A DNA stretch of 64,000 bases from the NCBI GenBank assembly GCA_008729055.1, contig SDUX01000004.1, positions 1,054,001 to 1,118,000 on the forward strand, given 5' to 3'. Positions 19,496 to 31,203 of the stretch are shown here, piece by piece. The stretch is from Pyropia haitanensis (lineage: Eukaryota > Rhodophyta > Bangiophyceae > Bangiales > Bangiaceae). Position 1 is the first letter of the stretch; each line of letters opens with the position of its first letter. The notes under the pieces were generated by a model, which had not been told where the DNA came from, made no database searches, and saw only the letters and a program-made list of their open reading frames with translations. The translations under genes and the position numbers were made by a program.

Positions 19496-21838
19496 GGGGG
19501 GGTGGCGGCAGCGGCGGCGCAGGACGGCGAAGGGGCAAGGTGGGGGGGGCGGCGGCGGGGGGCGGCGGGGGGGGGGGGGGGTGCGGGGAGGGCACCATTG
19601 CCGCCTACACCAGACCCCCTCTCGGGTGGCAGCACCGAGACCCCTTCTGGGGTAGTGGCGTCGCCGCCGCCGACGCCGGCGCGCCATGGGGGTTTGGCCT
19701 GCGTCGGTGCAGTAGCACCGGACCGTGGGGCCCCACGACGGGAGCGAGGGCGACGACTGACGGGCAACGGTTCGGGCAAAGCGCTGGACACCAGCGCAAC
19801 CTGGATCCGGTGTGAGTTGTATCCTTGTATTTGTGCACACAGAGTGGGGTATTTGATCGCGAGCACCGCCCACCTGGCTCAATGATTGGGCGCACGTCTT
19901 GTATTCTCACGTCCGGATCAAGTGTCCACGAGCGTGCGGTGGTGGCCGGCGTCGTCGGGGATTGCGGACGCGATGCACCACCCGTCCAACACCACGTACT
20001 ACGGCTGTGCGGGGGGGGCAAGGGGGGCAGCTGCCGGCGGCGGGGGAGGGATGCAGAGGTGTCCGCGGGGAGCTTCCTGGCGGAGGTGGGCAGGGGGGGA
20101 AGGCGAGCCAAGAACCCCCCGCAGCTGATGCGGGTCGCGCTATCATGCATCCGCTCGCCAATGGGGCGTGCTGCAGGGACGCACATTGTATGTACTGTTG
20201 TTGAATGTTACTACCAGCCCGAGCCAGAACTGCACTCGACGGTCCAGTCTACCGAGGACACTTCCTACCGGCACAGGTCAACCAGCGACCGCGGCGACCG
20301 CGGCGGCAGCGGCGGCGGCGGCGGCCGTCTGCCGCCACCACCGCCGTCCCCGAGTGCGCCGGGTGCCCGCGCACAGCGGCCGTCTCGGGCGGCGCCCCGA
20401 CGCGCGGCGGCGGCGAACGGGTAGGCGCGGCGGGCTGGCCGCCCCGCCGACCGCCGTGGCGTGGCGCCACGCGCGCGGCGTGGCGGCCACGCGTCGCCCG
20501 CTGCGGTGGCGGCCGCCGCCCGACACGGCGTGCCGCTCTTCACGGCACGGGGCAGCAGGGTAGGGGAGGGGGGGGGGGGGGGGGGGGAAACCATCCGTGG
20601 CGGTTCCCCACTGGCGGCGCTGCGCCATCGACCCACGGCAGGCGCGCGGGCGGCGGGCGTGCCCCCCACCGCCACCCGCGTCGCGGGCGGCCGAGCCACC
20701 CCCGCCCGCCGCGCCGCCAGCCGCCCCTCCCACTGCCGGTCGCGCTGCGCGTCGCCATGCCGCCGCCACACGGCGGCGACCGCGCGGCGGCGGCGCCCCC
20801 GCGCGCCACCGGCCGACGCGGCCGCACTGCCAGGCGGGTCACCGCCAGGCGCGTCGCGTACCGATGCGCTGCCACCCGACGCGGCGCTACCAGATGCGGC
20901 GCCACCAGGCGCGCTACCGCCAGACGGGTCCCCAACGCCCTCCCGAGCGGCGCCGCGGGGAGCCGCGGCGGCGGGGGCGCCGCTTGGGACGGCGCCGGCG
21001 CCACCACCGGCGCCGTTCCCCCCTCCCGCCCCAGACGGGACGGGCGGAAGGGAGGTGCGGTGACGGCGGCCACGCCGGGTCGTTGCCACCTACGCGAGCG
21101 CGTGGGCGCAGACGGGGGGGGCGACGCTGCAGCGTGGCGGCAGCGACGCTGGGGAGCAACGCCAGCGGCGACACGGCGGGCGGCGCGGCCGCGACGGCGG
21201 CGGGCACCCGCGGGGGCCAGGGCGCCAACGTGCAGGCGTGGCCTCCCCGGGTGTGCCTGGCGGATAACGGCCGGGGCGCCGCGGGTGGTGGACGCCAAGC
21301 GGGGCCGCGCGGTCCACTTGAGAAGGCATGGCCGTGGGGCCTGCTTGGGCCACCTCTCGTGTCGTGTCGGGCTTTATGGCACAGCCAACTGGCGTTCCGA
21401 CCGTCTAATCGGTCAATACAAAAGGTCAACGTGGCAGCCTTTCATCGGCCGGCAGACCCTTCCGAACCCCTTTCCCCGAACTTTGACCTGCAGACCCCCT
21501 GGACTTGCGTGAACCGCTCGTTGGTGAGCGATTCAGATGGTGTCAAACGGCGATCAAGCGCGGGATGATCAAACATTGGCAGCAGACTTCAGTCGGCGCG
21601 TCAATCGATTCGAAGCTGTACGAAAACGCAGTGGGCATGGCCCGATCGCCTCGCTTCACGCCCAAACGGCGGCCAAGACGGGGTCAGTCTAGACCGCCTG
21701 AGACATGCATCATGATCAGAGCGAACTGAATCTCCTCGTGGCGCACAAGGAATGACACAATTTCGCACGAACGGCTGGACGCAGTCTTTGTGTTTCCGAG
21801 TTCCCCAAGAGCACAACGTGGCGCCAAATGTCCTTTGT
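19496..21838. other. convergent intergenic region with low-complexity coding-like stretches
   Basis: 2.3 kb between the LOR and bZIP genes. Around 20820-20935 the plus strand encodes degenerate Pro/Asp/Ala repeats (LPPDAALPDAAPPGALPPDG) in an open frame ending at 21063, but the other strand is open too and no start or domain is convincing. The part 21380-21838 is less GC-rich and probably holds the 3' end of the bZIP transcript. Confidence 0.4.
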
Positions 21839-22166
21839 TTAAACAAATATGGTGTCGGAACCGCTGTTGTCGGACGTGCCCTCATCCCCAACCCGCCGCC
21901 CACCCCCCCCCCCCGGCCAGCCCGGCTCGGCCGCCCAGCCGCGCCCGTCGGCCGCCGCGTCGACCGCCGCCGCGGCCGCGGCGGCGGCCGCGGCGGTGCC
22001 ACCGTCGGCGGCCGCGGCGGTGCCGCCGTCGGCCGCCGCGGCGGTGCCGTCGTCGGCGGCCGCCGCGTCCGCGTCCCAGCCGGCAGCGGCGGCGTCCGGG
22101 CCGCCGCCGTCGGCCGTCGGCCCCGGCCGCGGCGGCCGCCCCCCACCGCCGCCACCGCCGCCACCG

Positions 22167-22220
<54 letters not shown>

Positions 22221-23678
22221 GCGCCTGTCGCCCAGCCGCCGCCGCCGCCGCCGCCGCCCCCCCCCCCGCCGCCACCGGCGCCGCCACCGCCGCCACCGGC
22301 GGCGGCGGGCGCCCCTCCGCCCGCGCCGCCGCCCAGCGGCGCGCCCGACCCCGCCGCCGCGTACGCCGCGTCGGCGCCCTGCGCGAGGACCAGGTGCCAC
22401 GGCGGCAGCGCCGCGTCGGCGGCGGTCGCGGCGGGCGCGGCGGCGGCGGCGGCGGCGCCCCGACGGGCTCCCCCGCCGCCGCCGCCGCCGCTGCTGCTGC
22501 CGCCGCCGCTGCCGGCGGCACGGCCCGGCGCTCCCCCGCCAGTCGGCCCGCCCGCGGCAGGCATCCACCCGTCATTGCCGCCGCCGCCGCTGCCGCCGCC
22601 GCTGCTGCCGCCGCCGGCAGCCCACCCGCGGCTGCCGCCGCCACTCCCACCGCCGCCACCGCCGCCGCCGCCGCCACCGCCGCCGCCGCCGGCCGCCACC
22701 ACCGCCGCCTCTGCCGGCCGCGGCGGCGGTGGCGGCGGCGGCGGCGGCGGCCCAGCAGCACCCCACCCCCCCCTCCCCCCCGACTACCCCCCCCCCCCCC
22801 CCCCCCGCCCCCCCCGGCGGCGTCCACCACCCCCGCTCCCCCCCCCCCCCACCCCCGCCGGCACCCCCCGCTGTGCCGACGGCGGCGGCCTCCCCCCCCC
22901 TCCCCCCCCCCGTGCGGCACCCACCGCCGCCGCCACCGCCGCGGCGGCGGCGGCGTCTGCCGCCCCCCCCCCCCCCCCCACTCGGCGGCGGTCGCGCCCG
23001 CGGCGGCGGCGGCGGCACGCCCCCCGCTGCCGCCGCGCGGGTGGCTGCCGCCGCCGCCGGGTGGCAGCGCCGGCGGCCAGTCGCGGGGGGACTGGCCGAG
23101 CTGCACGTGCCGCTGCGCGGCGGCCATCCAGTTCATTGGGGGGGGGGGGGGGGTGCCGCCGCCGCCGCGGGCGCTTGCGCAGTGGACGGTGGGGGTGGTG
23201 GAGGTGGGGGGGGCGGCGGTGGTGGCGGTGGCGGGCGGCGGCCCCGCCCGGCGGGGGGGTGGGGCGGAGGGTACGGCACGTCGCCGGGGCCACCGCCGCC
23301 GCCATAGCCCCCTCCAGGCCGACCCGCGGGGGGGGCGGGGGTCGCCCCCGCAAACGAAGGCGGGTAGCCGCCGCCGCCGCCGCCGCTACCGCCGCCGCCA
23401 CCCCTGCCGCCGCCGCCGCCATACGCCGCGCCCGCCGCGCCCGCCGTCGCGCCCGCGTCGGGTGGGTACCCCCCCCCCCCCCCCCCCCAGCGGACCCGTC
23501 GTACGGCGGCAGCCCGCTGCGGCCGCCGGCCAGACCAGCGTGGCCGCCGTGGCCGCCGCGGCCCGCGGCGTAGAGGCGGCCGCCGTCGTTGCCACCACCA
23601 CCACCGCCGCCGCCGCTGCCGGTCGCGCCTTCCAGGCCCGCCGTGACGCCCGCCAGCGGGTGGCCATAGCCCACCCGC

Positions 23679-23717
<39 letters not shown>

Positions 23718-24751
23718 GCGTGGCCACCCCCATAGCCGCCGCCGCCGCCGCCACCACCCCCACCACCCGCTCCCCCGCCGCCGCCATACGCCCCGCCGCC
23801 GCCGCCATACGCCGCGGCGCCTGGCGGCTGCGGCGGGTACCCGCCGCCCGCCCGCCCGCCCGGGTGCCTCCCTCCATGACCGCCGCCACCGGCCGCCGCG
23901 GCCGCCGCGTGCATGCCCAGCGACACCCCGTACGGGTCATACCCCCCCCCCCCCCCCCCCCGGCCACCGCCGGCGCCACCGCCCCCCCCCCCCCCCCCCG
24001 GCCATCATCCCCCCCCCGGCACCCCCCCCCACGGGAAAGCCCCCCATCGGGCCGGTGCCGCCGGCGCCCCCCCCGCCGCCACCCAACCCCCCCACCCCCC
24101 CACCCCGCCCACCCCCCCTACCCCCACCCCCGCCCCCCTCCCCAGCGGCGGGTGGTGGATGCCGAGCACGCGGCGCTCCCGCTCGCGCCCCGCCACCACC
24201 TGCGCGAGCAGGTTATCCCGCTTGGCCAGCAGCTGCTGCTGCTCCGCCGCGAGGCGCGCCGCCTCTGCCGCGCGTGCGCCGGCGGCGGCGGCGCCCCCCC
24301 CCACGGCGGCGGCGGCGGCGGGGTCCCCCCCCCCAGGGCGGCGGCGAGGGGGTCCCCCCCCGCCCCCCCCACCCCCCCCCCACCCCCGCCGCGCCCGCCG
24401 CCGCGACCGCCGCGGCGGCGTTGCCCTCCACAAACGACTCGAGCGTCTTGACGTACACCTCCTGCGCGTGCCGCGCGGCGGCGGCGCTGTCCTGGTTCAT
24501 CGACAGCCGGCGGAGGTACTTTTGGTGGTCGGTCAGGCTGTCGTCGCCTTTCCGCCGCCGCTTGGCCCGGTCCGTAATGCCCGCCGACGCCAGCTCCACC
24601 GCCCGCCGCCGCTTGTACTCCTCGCGGGCGGTCGCTTTGACCGCCGCCGCGCGGTCGAGGAGGGCGGAGGGGGGATGTGGGGGGGGCGGGGGGGGGGAGG
24701 GGGAGGAGACGGCGGGTCCCAGTGGCCAGTGCCGCCGGTGCCGCCGCCAGT

Positions 24752-24796
<45 letters not shown>

Positions 24797-24856
24797 GGTG
24801 CCGCCGGTGCCGCCGCCGCCGCCACCGCCAGGGGGGAGTGGGGGAAGGGCAGCCAT
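21839..24856 (-). CDS. bZIP-like transcription factor with very long Gly-rich C-terminal tail
   Basis: Starts at the ATG at 24856 (MAALPPLPPGGGG...). After a Gly/Pro stretch comes a charged helix AREEYKRRRAVELASAG, then DRAKRRRKGDD and KYLRRLSMNQDSAAAARHA followed by QEVYVKTLESFVEGN. The pattern N-x2-S-A-x2-A-R and the following Y-V-x2-L-E match a bZIP basic region and first heptad. A later segment AARLAAEQQQLLAKRDNLLA (about nt 24200-24270) continues as a coiled coil. The second basic cluster of normal bZIPs is replaced by HAQE. The remaining 750 or so residues are Gly/Ala/Tyr-rich (GGGYGGGHAGGG, YDPYGVSLGMHA, LPPWHLVLAQGADAAY) down to SDNSGSDTIFV and the stop at 21839. Frame changes occur in C/G tracts near 24680-24706 and 24295-24385, and repeatedly in the tail. 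A nuclear DNA-binding role is inferred. Confidence 0.55.
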
Positions 24857-26375
24857 GGTGTCGTGACGGCTAGGGCGTGGCTGGAATGCCGGCGCGACCG
24901 CCACCGCGTCGACCGCACCGGCGGCGCCAAGCGCGGTGACGGCGCGGCACGGGCGCGAGCGGGTGGCACCGGCGGGAGGGGCGGCGGCGGGCGAGACCAG
25001 AGCGCGCGCGCCGGCGCGAGCACACTAGCGTGCGGCGGGCGGCCGTCTGGCGACCGCCGCGGCGACGCGGCCGTGCCGGCACGCCGTGATGGCGGCGCGG
25101 GCGGGCGTGCAGCGCCGCACCACACCCCGCCGGCGTGCCGCGACACCGCGTCGGTCCGTGGCAGGCGCGGCGGGTGGGACACGGCCCGCGTCGCGGCGCT
25201 GCCGCCGCGCCGGCCGTGCGGGCGTCCCGGCGGCCGAGGCGGGCGGGCGGGGCGGGCGGGCGTGCGGGCGGGCGGGCGGGCGGGCGGGCGGGCGGGCGGG
25301 CGGGCGGGCGGGCGGGCGGCGTCGCGTGGCGGGGCGTATCGTGGGGGGGGCGGCGTGCGGGCCGCACCGCCGCGCGCGCGCGGGCGCGGCCAAAAACGGG
25401 CACCGCCCGCGCGCGTGGGGGCGCCGCGCCCAATGGGGAGTGCCGCGGTGGCGGGAGCCGCGGGTCGGTGAGGAGGGGGGGGGGGGGGGGGTTGGGTGGC
25501 CTGCCCGCTGCGGCCGCCGACGCTGCCGCCGCCGCCGCCGCCGCCGCCAGTGCCGCGGCCGCCACCACCACGGTGGCGGCGTCCGCGGCTACGACCACCG
25601 CGGCGGCGGCGTCCGCGGCCAGATCGAAGCGCGTCTGGGACGGTGGCGGCGGCGGGGAGGGCATGAGGGGGGGGGGGGGGGGGGGGGTGCGGTCGACGCG
25701 GCTGGCCGCGGGCGCCCCCCCCACTCTCCCCCCTCCGCTCTATTCTTTGTCAGACCGGCCGGGTGTGCCGCGCCGCCACACGGATGGCGCGCGGGCGGCG
25801 GCGGGCCAACGAGGCACGCGGCGCGTCGCCACTGGCGCCGGGACGGGCTGTCACTGTAACGCGGTCGCTGGGCGGTTGGCCGCGGGGCCGTGCGCTGGGC
25901 GGGGGCGTCGTGTCGCCGTCCGGCGACGAGAGACGCCGTCCGGAAAGGAAGCGCAGCGCGTCAATCTTGGCGTACGGTACTGTGTATATACTGGGTGACC
26001 CGCCCCAGCGCTTCAATGTATTTTTCCCGTGCGAGTCGCGCTTTTGCCTTTTTGGCCCAAACATGTCCCAAAAAGCGCTCGAAATCAGCCTCGAGGGCTC
26101 GCCCTCAGACCAAGGTTGCGTCGCCCAGATCACGGCGCGCAATCACACGTGGCCGCGCCACGACTGAGGCCCACAATGGCGCAGAGGCTCGGCGCTGCCG
26201 CGGGGATGCTCGCGGCCATCGCCGCGCCGATCCGACGGGCACCGGCCGCTACGAGTCCCCCGCCGACCGCCGCGCCGCCCCCTCCCCAACCCGCTGCTGC
26301 CGTGCCGCGTGCCGCAGTCACCGCCGCCGTACGGCCCCCCCTTTGTTTCGTGGTGTGTGCCCCGTTCCGTCCACC
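24857..26375. other. divergent intergenic region between the bZIP and accC genes
   Basis: 1.5 kb that must contain both promoters. Features seen are the GGGC tetranucleotide block (25239-25319), a G21 run (about 25667-25687), a TATA-like tgtatatac at about 25981, and a less GC-rich part at 25960-26160. A minus-strand open frame starting with an ATG near 25663 could be an upstream exon of the bZIP gene, but nothing supports it. Confidence 0.4.
25239..25319. repeat. GGGC tetranucleotide repeat (G-quadruplex-forming potential)
   Basis: About 80 bp of nearly perfect (CGGG)n on the plus strand with one GT-containing interruption near 25261. Runs of three G separated by single C are the classical short-loop G-quadruplex pattern. 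It sits in the shared upstream region of the bZIP and accC genes. Confidence 0.85.
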
Positions 26376-28393
26376 ATGGCCGCCTTTGTTGGCGCCCCCG
26401 CCGCCGCGCGGCGGCCGGCGGCGTCGGCCGCGGCGGCCGCGACGGTCGGCCGGCCGGGCCTCCGCAGCGCCGCGTTTGGCGGCGCCCGCCTCGGCGGTGC
26501 GCCCGCTGCTGGCGCCGCCACCGCCGCCGCTGCGGCTGCCGCTGCCGCGGCGGCGGCGGCGGCTGCTGCGGGCGCGTCGGTCACGGCGGGTGGCGTGGCG
26601 CGGCAGCCGCTGCGGGCGACGGCGGCGGCCGAGGCGCCCGCCGCTGAGCAGGCGTCGGCCGACGTGCAGGCGGCGGTGGAGGTGACGCCCATTTCCAAGG
26701 TGCGTTTTGGGTGGTGGGTGGCTCCCACTTTGGTTGGCCGGGCGTCCGAGGGCCCTTCATGGTCGCGGCCCGGGCAGGGGGGCCCCTGCGTGGCTGCGTG
26801 GGGGGAGGAGCGGTCGTGGGGTGTGGGGTTGTGGGGGGACACCGTGCGGGGTGGAGTGGCGTGTCTCTATATCCCGAGTTGCTGGACGCGCCGGTGCCCC
26901 TTTGTCGTGTTGTGTTTCTCTTCTGTTGCTAACGCACCCATGTTGCTTGGCCGTGTGTTCCTATTTGCTTGTGCATCCTCGCTGTGCTCCTGGTGTGTCT
27001 GCAGATCTTGATTGCCAACCGGGGGGAGATTGCGGTGCGCGTCATTCGCACGTGCCAGGAGCTGGGCATTGCGACGGTGGCGGTGTACTCGACGGCGGAC
27101 AAGGACTCGCTGCACGTCAAGATGGCGGACGAGGCGGTGTGCATTGGCCCCCCCGAGTCGGCCAAGTCCTACCTGTGCATGCCCAACATCCTGGCCGCCT
27201 GTGTGTCGACCGGCGCTGAAGCGATCCACCCTGGGTATGGCTTCCTGTCGGAGAATGCCGAGTTTGCCGACATTTGCTCGTCGATGGGCATCAACTTCAT
27301 TGGCCCCCCGTCAATGGCCATGACCCAGATGGGCGACAAGGCCACCGCCAAGGAGACCATGCTTGACGCTGACGTGCCATGTGTGCCCGGCTCCCGCGGC
27401 CTCGTCCACACGCTCGAGAACTGCAAGGAGGTGGCTGCCGCGACGGGCTACCCGGTGATGCTCAAGGCCACTGCCGGCGGTGGTGGCCGCGGCATCAAGA
27501 TTGTGCGGGATGAAGAGGGCCTGGACATGGCCTTCAAGACCTGCTCCGCCGAGGCCGCTGCTGCCTTTGGCAATGGGGGGCTGTACATGGAGAAGTTTGT
27601 GGAGGGGCCCCGCCACGTGGAGATCCAAATCATGGCGGACAAGCATGGCAACGTGGTGGCGCTCGGCGAGCGCGACTGCTCCATCCAGCGCCGCAACCAG
27701 AAGCTGGTCGAGGAGGCGCCGTCCCCTGCCCTGGACGATGACCTCCGGCAGCGCATGTGCAACGCGGCGGTCAGTGCGGCGGCGGCCATCAACTATGTGG
27801 GTGCCGGCACCGTCGAGTTTTTGCTCGAGACGACCACCGGCGAGTTTTACTTTATGGAGTGCAACACCCGGCTGCAGGTGGAGCACACCGTCACCGAATG
27901 CGTGACTGGCTACGACCTTGTCGCCGAGCAGATCCGGGTGGCCGAGGGCCGTCCGCTGTCCTTCCGCCAGGAGGACGTCAAGCTTGTGGGCCACGCCATC
28001 CAGGCGCGGATCAACTGCGAGGACCCGCTGCACGGCTTCCGCCCAAACCCGGGGCTGGTGACGGGCTTCCTGGCGCCGGGCGGCCTGGGCGTCCGGTGGG
28101 ACGGCCACCTGGCGCCGTTTGAGAACGGATACCGCATCCCACCCAACTACGACTCGTTGCTCGGCAAGCTGATTGTCTGGGCGCCGACGCGGGAGCAGGC
28201 GGTTGCCAAGCTCCGCCGCGCCCTCGCCGAGACGATTGTGGTGGGCGTGCCGACGACGATCAACTTTCACCTGGTGGTCCTTGACAACCCGACGTTCAAC
28301 ACTGGCCAATTCACCACCGCCTTCATTGACTCGGAGGACATCATCACGACGCTGAAGGAGCGTACGGCGGCAGCCAAGCTCAACTCGGCGTGA
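26376..28393 (+). CDS. accC: biotin carboxylase subunit of plastid acetyl-CoA carboxylase
   Basis: Join 26376-26699 and 27005-28393, 570 residues. The enzyme carboxylates biotin on the BCCP subunit with ATP and bicarbonate, the first half-reaction of acetyl-CoA carboxylase in plastid fatty-acid synthesis. Exon 1 (108 residues, MAAFVGAPAAARRP...) is an Ala-rich transit peptide. Exon 2 is a complete biotin carboxylase: ILIANRGEIAVRVIRTCQEL, the ATP-grasp Gly-rich loop TAGGGGRGIKIV, HVEIQIMADKHGNVV, RDCSIQRRNQKLVEEAPSP and FYFMECNTRLQVEHTVTE (catalytic Glu/Arg region). It stops where bacterial AccC stops, with no biotinyl domain, so it is the separate subunit and not a PCC/MCC alpha chain. The ATG context is good (gtccaccATGg). 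Red algal plastids carry accA, accB and accD, which explains a nuclear accC. Confidence 0.95.
26700..27004 (+). other. spliceosomal intron in accC
   Basis: 305 bp, phase 0. Donor AAG|GTGCGT, acceptor TGTCTGCAG|ATCTTG. It falls exactly between the transit-peptide exon and the first strand of the enzyme. The intron is T-richer than its exons near the acceptor. Confidence 0.9.
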
Positions 28394-28925
28394 GCGCGTT
28401 ATGGGCGACGCGTCCGGGTTGTCTGTGCTTTCGGGTGACGCCCGGACCGTTTCTTGTTCCCGTCTGCGTGTGTGTTATTGTGCGATTGTCTTGCGTCTGT
28501 TTTTCTGTCCCTGTTCGCTTTATTCTTTGGTGTGTGTGGTCGGACTGATCTATAGCGGGCTGGCGACGGTTGCAGGTGGCCTCGTGTGTGCTTCGCTGTT
28601 TCCAATGGCTGGCCGAATGCGAGCGGCGATAGAGTAGACGGAAGGGTGTTTATCAAGCTCGTCTCTGCTGCAGGGGCTGGGCCCGCACAGTGTGTGCGGA
28701 CGACGCCGTTTTCGTGTTCGATAATCCGGGCACCTTCGTCTCTGACAGCCGCCCTGGCCCCCGCCAGTCGATGCCAGAGAGGCCAACCCTACCGCGTCCC
28801 GTGCCCCACACCACGACCTGACGATAGAGCAGCGAGAGGATACGGACACCTACGACGCTTTGAAAAAAGCCAGCACGGGATGGAAATGGAAGCGATGGTA
28901 TCCCTCACCCCACCGTGCCGCGCGT
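28394..28925. other. convergent intergenic region accC / RPL6
   Basis: Contains the two 3' ends. Markedly T-rich directly after the accC stop (28430-28560). No gene recognised. Confidence 0.5.
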
Positions 28926-29901
28926 CTAAAATTTGAGCTCATGCGGGAACTGCCCGTTTGTCAAGGAGAACTTGGACGACAGGTAGCCCTTGAGGAGGCG
29001 GTCCTTCTTGATCGCGGCAACCAGGCTCGCGTCAACGATCTTCTGGTCCGCGACCTTGTGCTCGGGCACCATCATCTTCTTCGCCTCCGAATCCTCCATG
29101 TCCGCGTCGCTGCTGGCCGGCTTCTTGGTGCGCTTGAAGTAGGCGTCATTGTACTTGGACACGTCCACGCCCGACACGTCCACAATGGTCGACGTGCCAA
29201 TTACGTAGGCGGGGTCCACGCGCCGCATCGGCACACCGTTAATCGTGTACGGCCCAGTGACCAGGATCAGGCCCGATGGGAGGGAGCCCAGCATCACAAC
29301 CCGCTTGCCGCGGTGGCGGCCTGACAGGAGGATCACGATGGCCCCCGGCTTGAGCGACGCCCGCAGCTTGCGCGGCTTGTGGTTGTGCTTACGGGACGGC
29401 AACGGGGTCTTCACATCGTCCGCATTGTACCACTTGGGGCCAACAGACTTGGTGATCACACGCTCGCCGCCGTTCTTGTCCCCACCAATCTTCTTGGTGA
29501 TGGTCCGGGTCGACTCCTGGAACAAGTACGCACCAAAAAACGATACACCGGACAAACGAGGGCTGATACAAAACACAACCAGGGGAAGGGGCACCCAGTC
29601 AGCATGCAAGGCCCGGTGGACGATCACAGCGACCACCACAAAAGGGAACCCCCCCGCAAGTGGGCCTGGCCCCACACGTGCCCGGAGTGCGACCCACACA
29701 TAAAGCAGCAGCGAACACGGTCCACAGGCGCCCCAGTCTCCGGGACAACAGGGCAGCAGATAGGCATGCAACAACGGCATCGCCCTGCGAGGCGCACCAC
29801 CTGCCGATGGCTCACGGTCGCACGCCACAGGCAGCAACAGCAACACAACGCACCGCAACAGCCGCCTTGCGCTTGACGCGCGTGTCACGGGAGGCACCCA
29901 T
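28926..29901 (-). CDS. RPL6: 60S ribosomal protein L6 (eL6)
   Basis: Join complement 29901-29854 and 29516-28926, 212 residues. Exon 1 gives MGASRDTRVKRKAAVA. Exon 2 continues ESTRTITKKIGG and contains the eL6 core: GPKWYNADDV, KLRASLKPGAIVILLSGRHR, GKRVVMLGSLPSGLILVTGP, NGVPMRRVDPAYVIGTST, the KVADQKIVDASLVAAIKK segment, and the classical ending SSKFSLTNGQFPHELKF. It is a structural protein of the cytosolic large subunit. The start is chosen because the ATG opens a basic 16-residue exon with a clean donor in phase 0. The first exon is short, so its assignment is slightly less certain than the rest. Composition is clearly less GC-rich than the neighbouring 20 kb. Confidence 0.95.
29517..29853 (-). 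other. spliceosomal intron in RPL6
   Basis: 337 bp, phase 0, minus strand. Donor GCG|GTGCGT after 16 codons, acceptor CTTGTTCCAG|GAGTCG. Reading through would place a long non-eL6 hydrophobic stretch before the core. Confidence 0.75.
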
Positions 29902-30765
29902 CGTGAGTAGTGAACAAGGGTGCTGGTGAGACGACAACGTGGCCGTGCACAGGAGGGGCAGAACACGACGGCGGTGGCAAAGGGGTGATCAGCGATGCAG
30001 GCGCACCGTCGGTGACGTCGTCGTCGACCGCTCGGCACACCAGGCCCGAACTGAGACAGGTCGCAGGAAGCGAAACGTTTCGAAATTCTGAGGATTTCGT
30101 CACATCCAAGTACAATAAATTCTGCGTGGTGAATGCAATGATTCCTCGTGACACGTCACTATTGGATGATCCCCGATCCTGGATGGACGACCTGTGTGTT
30201 TTTTGCTGGAAATTGGGTGCCACCCAATACTTTCTGGGCACGGTGCGTCACGCACCCGACCGCGACGCGGTCTCCCCACGCAGGCACCACTGAGGGCGGG
30301 ACACATGGAACGGTGACACCCAGATGCAGCAACCAAGATGCCTGACGGGCGTGTTGCCGGTGCGGCATGCCGGCTGCACACTCCCGCGTCGTTGTCCACT
30401 CGTATATGACGAGCAGATGAACCAGCAAAAAAATAGGTGCCTGACACCGGTGTGGTTCCGTGCCGCACGCTGGGCAAGCAAACCTGGCAGGTCCCGTGCC
30501 AGCGCCGAGACAGCTCCAGGCCAGGCACGACCATGTTTCCATCAAGAATGCATGCGGCCTGGGGGTCTTCGACCAGAGCTCCAGAGGTGGACCTGGCGCG
30601 CGTCGTTGCTGGCACGGACCCTTTCGGCGCCTGCCTCGACAACCATCGCGACGACGTTTCCCCAGCTCCCCTGACCCTCCCACCCTGCAGACCCCCACTT
30701 TTGCTTCACACGCTATCCCTGCTTGCTTCCCTGTCCATCCACCACACTTCCCCTCCGCTTTTCCC
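29902..30765. other. intergenic region RPL6 / B12D (divergent)
   Basis: 0.86 kb of moderate GC with A/T patches (30060-30260). Likely holds both promoters. The last 100 bases are pyrimidine-rich. No RNA gene or ORF supported. Confidence 0.45.
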
Positions 30766-31203
30766 ATGGCCTCTCCGGCTTCCAAGTGGCTGAGCTTTAG
30801 GCGCCACTACGTACGCCCCGAGATCTACCCACTTGTTGGCGCCGTCGGCACGGCCGTATGCCTGAGTGTATTTTTCCTCGGGCACAAGGCGTCGGGTGAC
30901 CCAACGGTCACGTGGGAGCGGGTGCCACGAGCGACCGGCACTGGTGGGGGTCTTGGACGGGACCCCGCGGACGTGGTGGCCGACGACGTCCGCCCCGAGA
31001 CGATGACCGCTGCGCAGCTGGACGCAGACGAGGGCGCCTGGGCGGGAAAGCTGTGGGCGTCTGCCATCCGCCGGTCGACGGGCATCTTCAAGAAGGAGGA
31101 AAACGCCATTGCCAAGTCCAATCGACTGCCAAACCCGACGTTCCCGTCGGTGGCTGAGGCGCGAGCTGCAGAGGGGCACCACTCAAGGGAGACACCAGAG
31201 TGA
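30766..31203 (+). CDS. B12D/MLRQ-family small membrane subunit (NDUFA4-like)
   Basis: 145 residues. The N-terminal part reads RHYVRPEIYPLVGAVG followed by a hydrophobic helix (TAVCLSVFFLGHKA) and a GDPTVTWERVPRATG segment. This is the B12D/NDUFA4 pattern: W/YxRPE-[IV]-Y-P-L, one transmembrane helix, then N/D-P-x-V-x-[WR]. Plant B12D proteins are under 100 residues. This one has an extra hydrophilic tail of about 80 residues ending HHSRETPE. Family members are accessory subunits of mitochondrial respiratory complexes (I or IV). The ATG lies in a good context (tcccATGg) after a pyrimidine-rich leader. It is intronless. Confidence 0.75.
   Translation: MASPASKWLSFRRHYVRPEIYPLVGAVGTAVCLSVFFLGHKASGDPTVTWERVPRATGTGGGLGRDPADVVADDVRPETMTAAQLDADEGAWAGKLWASAIRRSTGIFKKEENAIAKSNRLPNPTFPSVAEARAAEGHHSRETPE

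Noticed and set aside
20820..21063. Pro/Asp/Ala repeat frame as a cell-wall protein gene
   Set aside because: No start codon in context, no signal peptide, and the opposite strand is open as well.
21849..23573. Plus-strand open frame beginning MVSEPLLSDVPSS across the bZIP tail
   Set aside because: It soon becomes pure Pro/Ala/Arg. The minus strand gives Tyr-, Trp- and His-containing text and continues from the bZIP domain. Kept as antisense shadow, though the 21.8-22.7 kb part is not fully decided.
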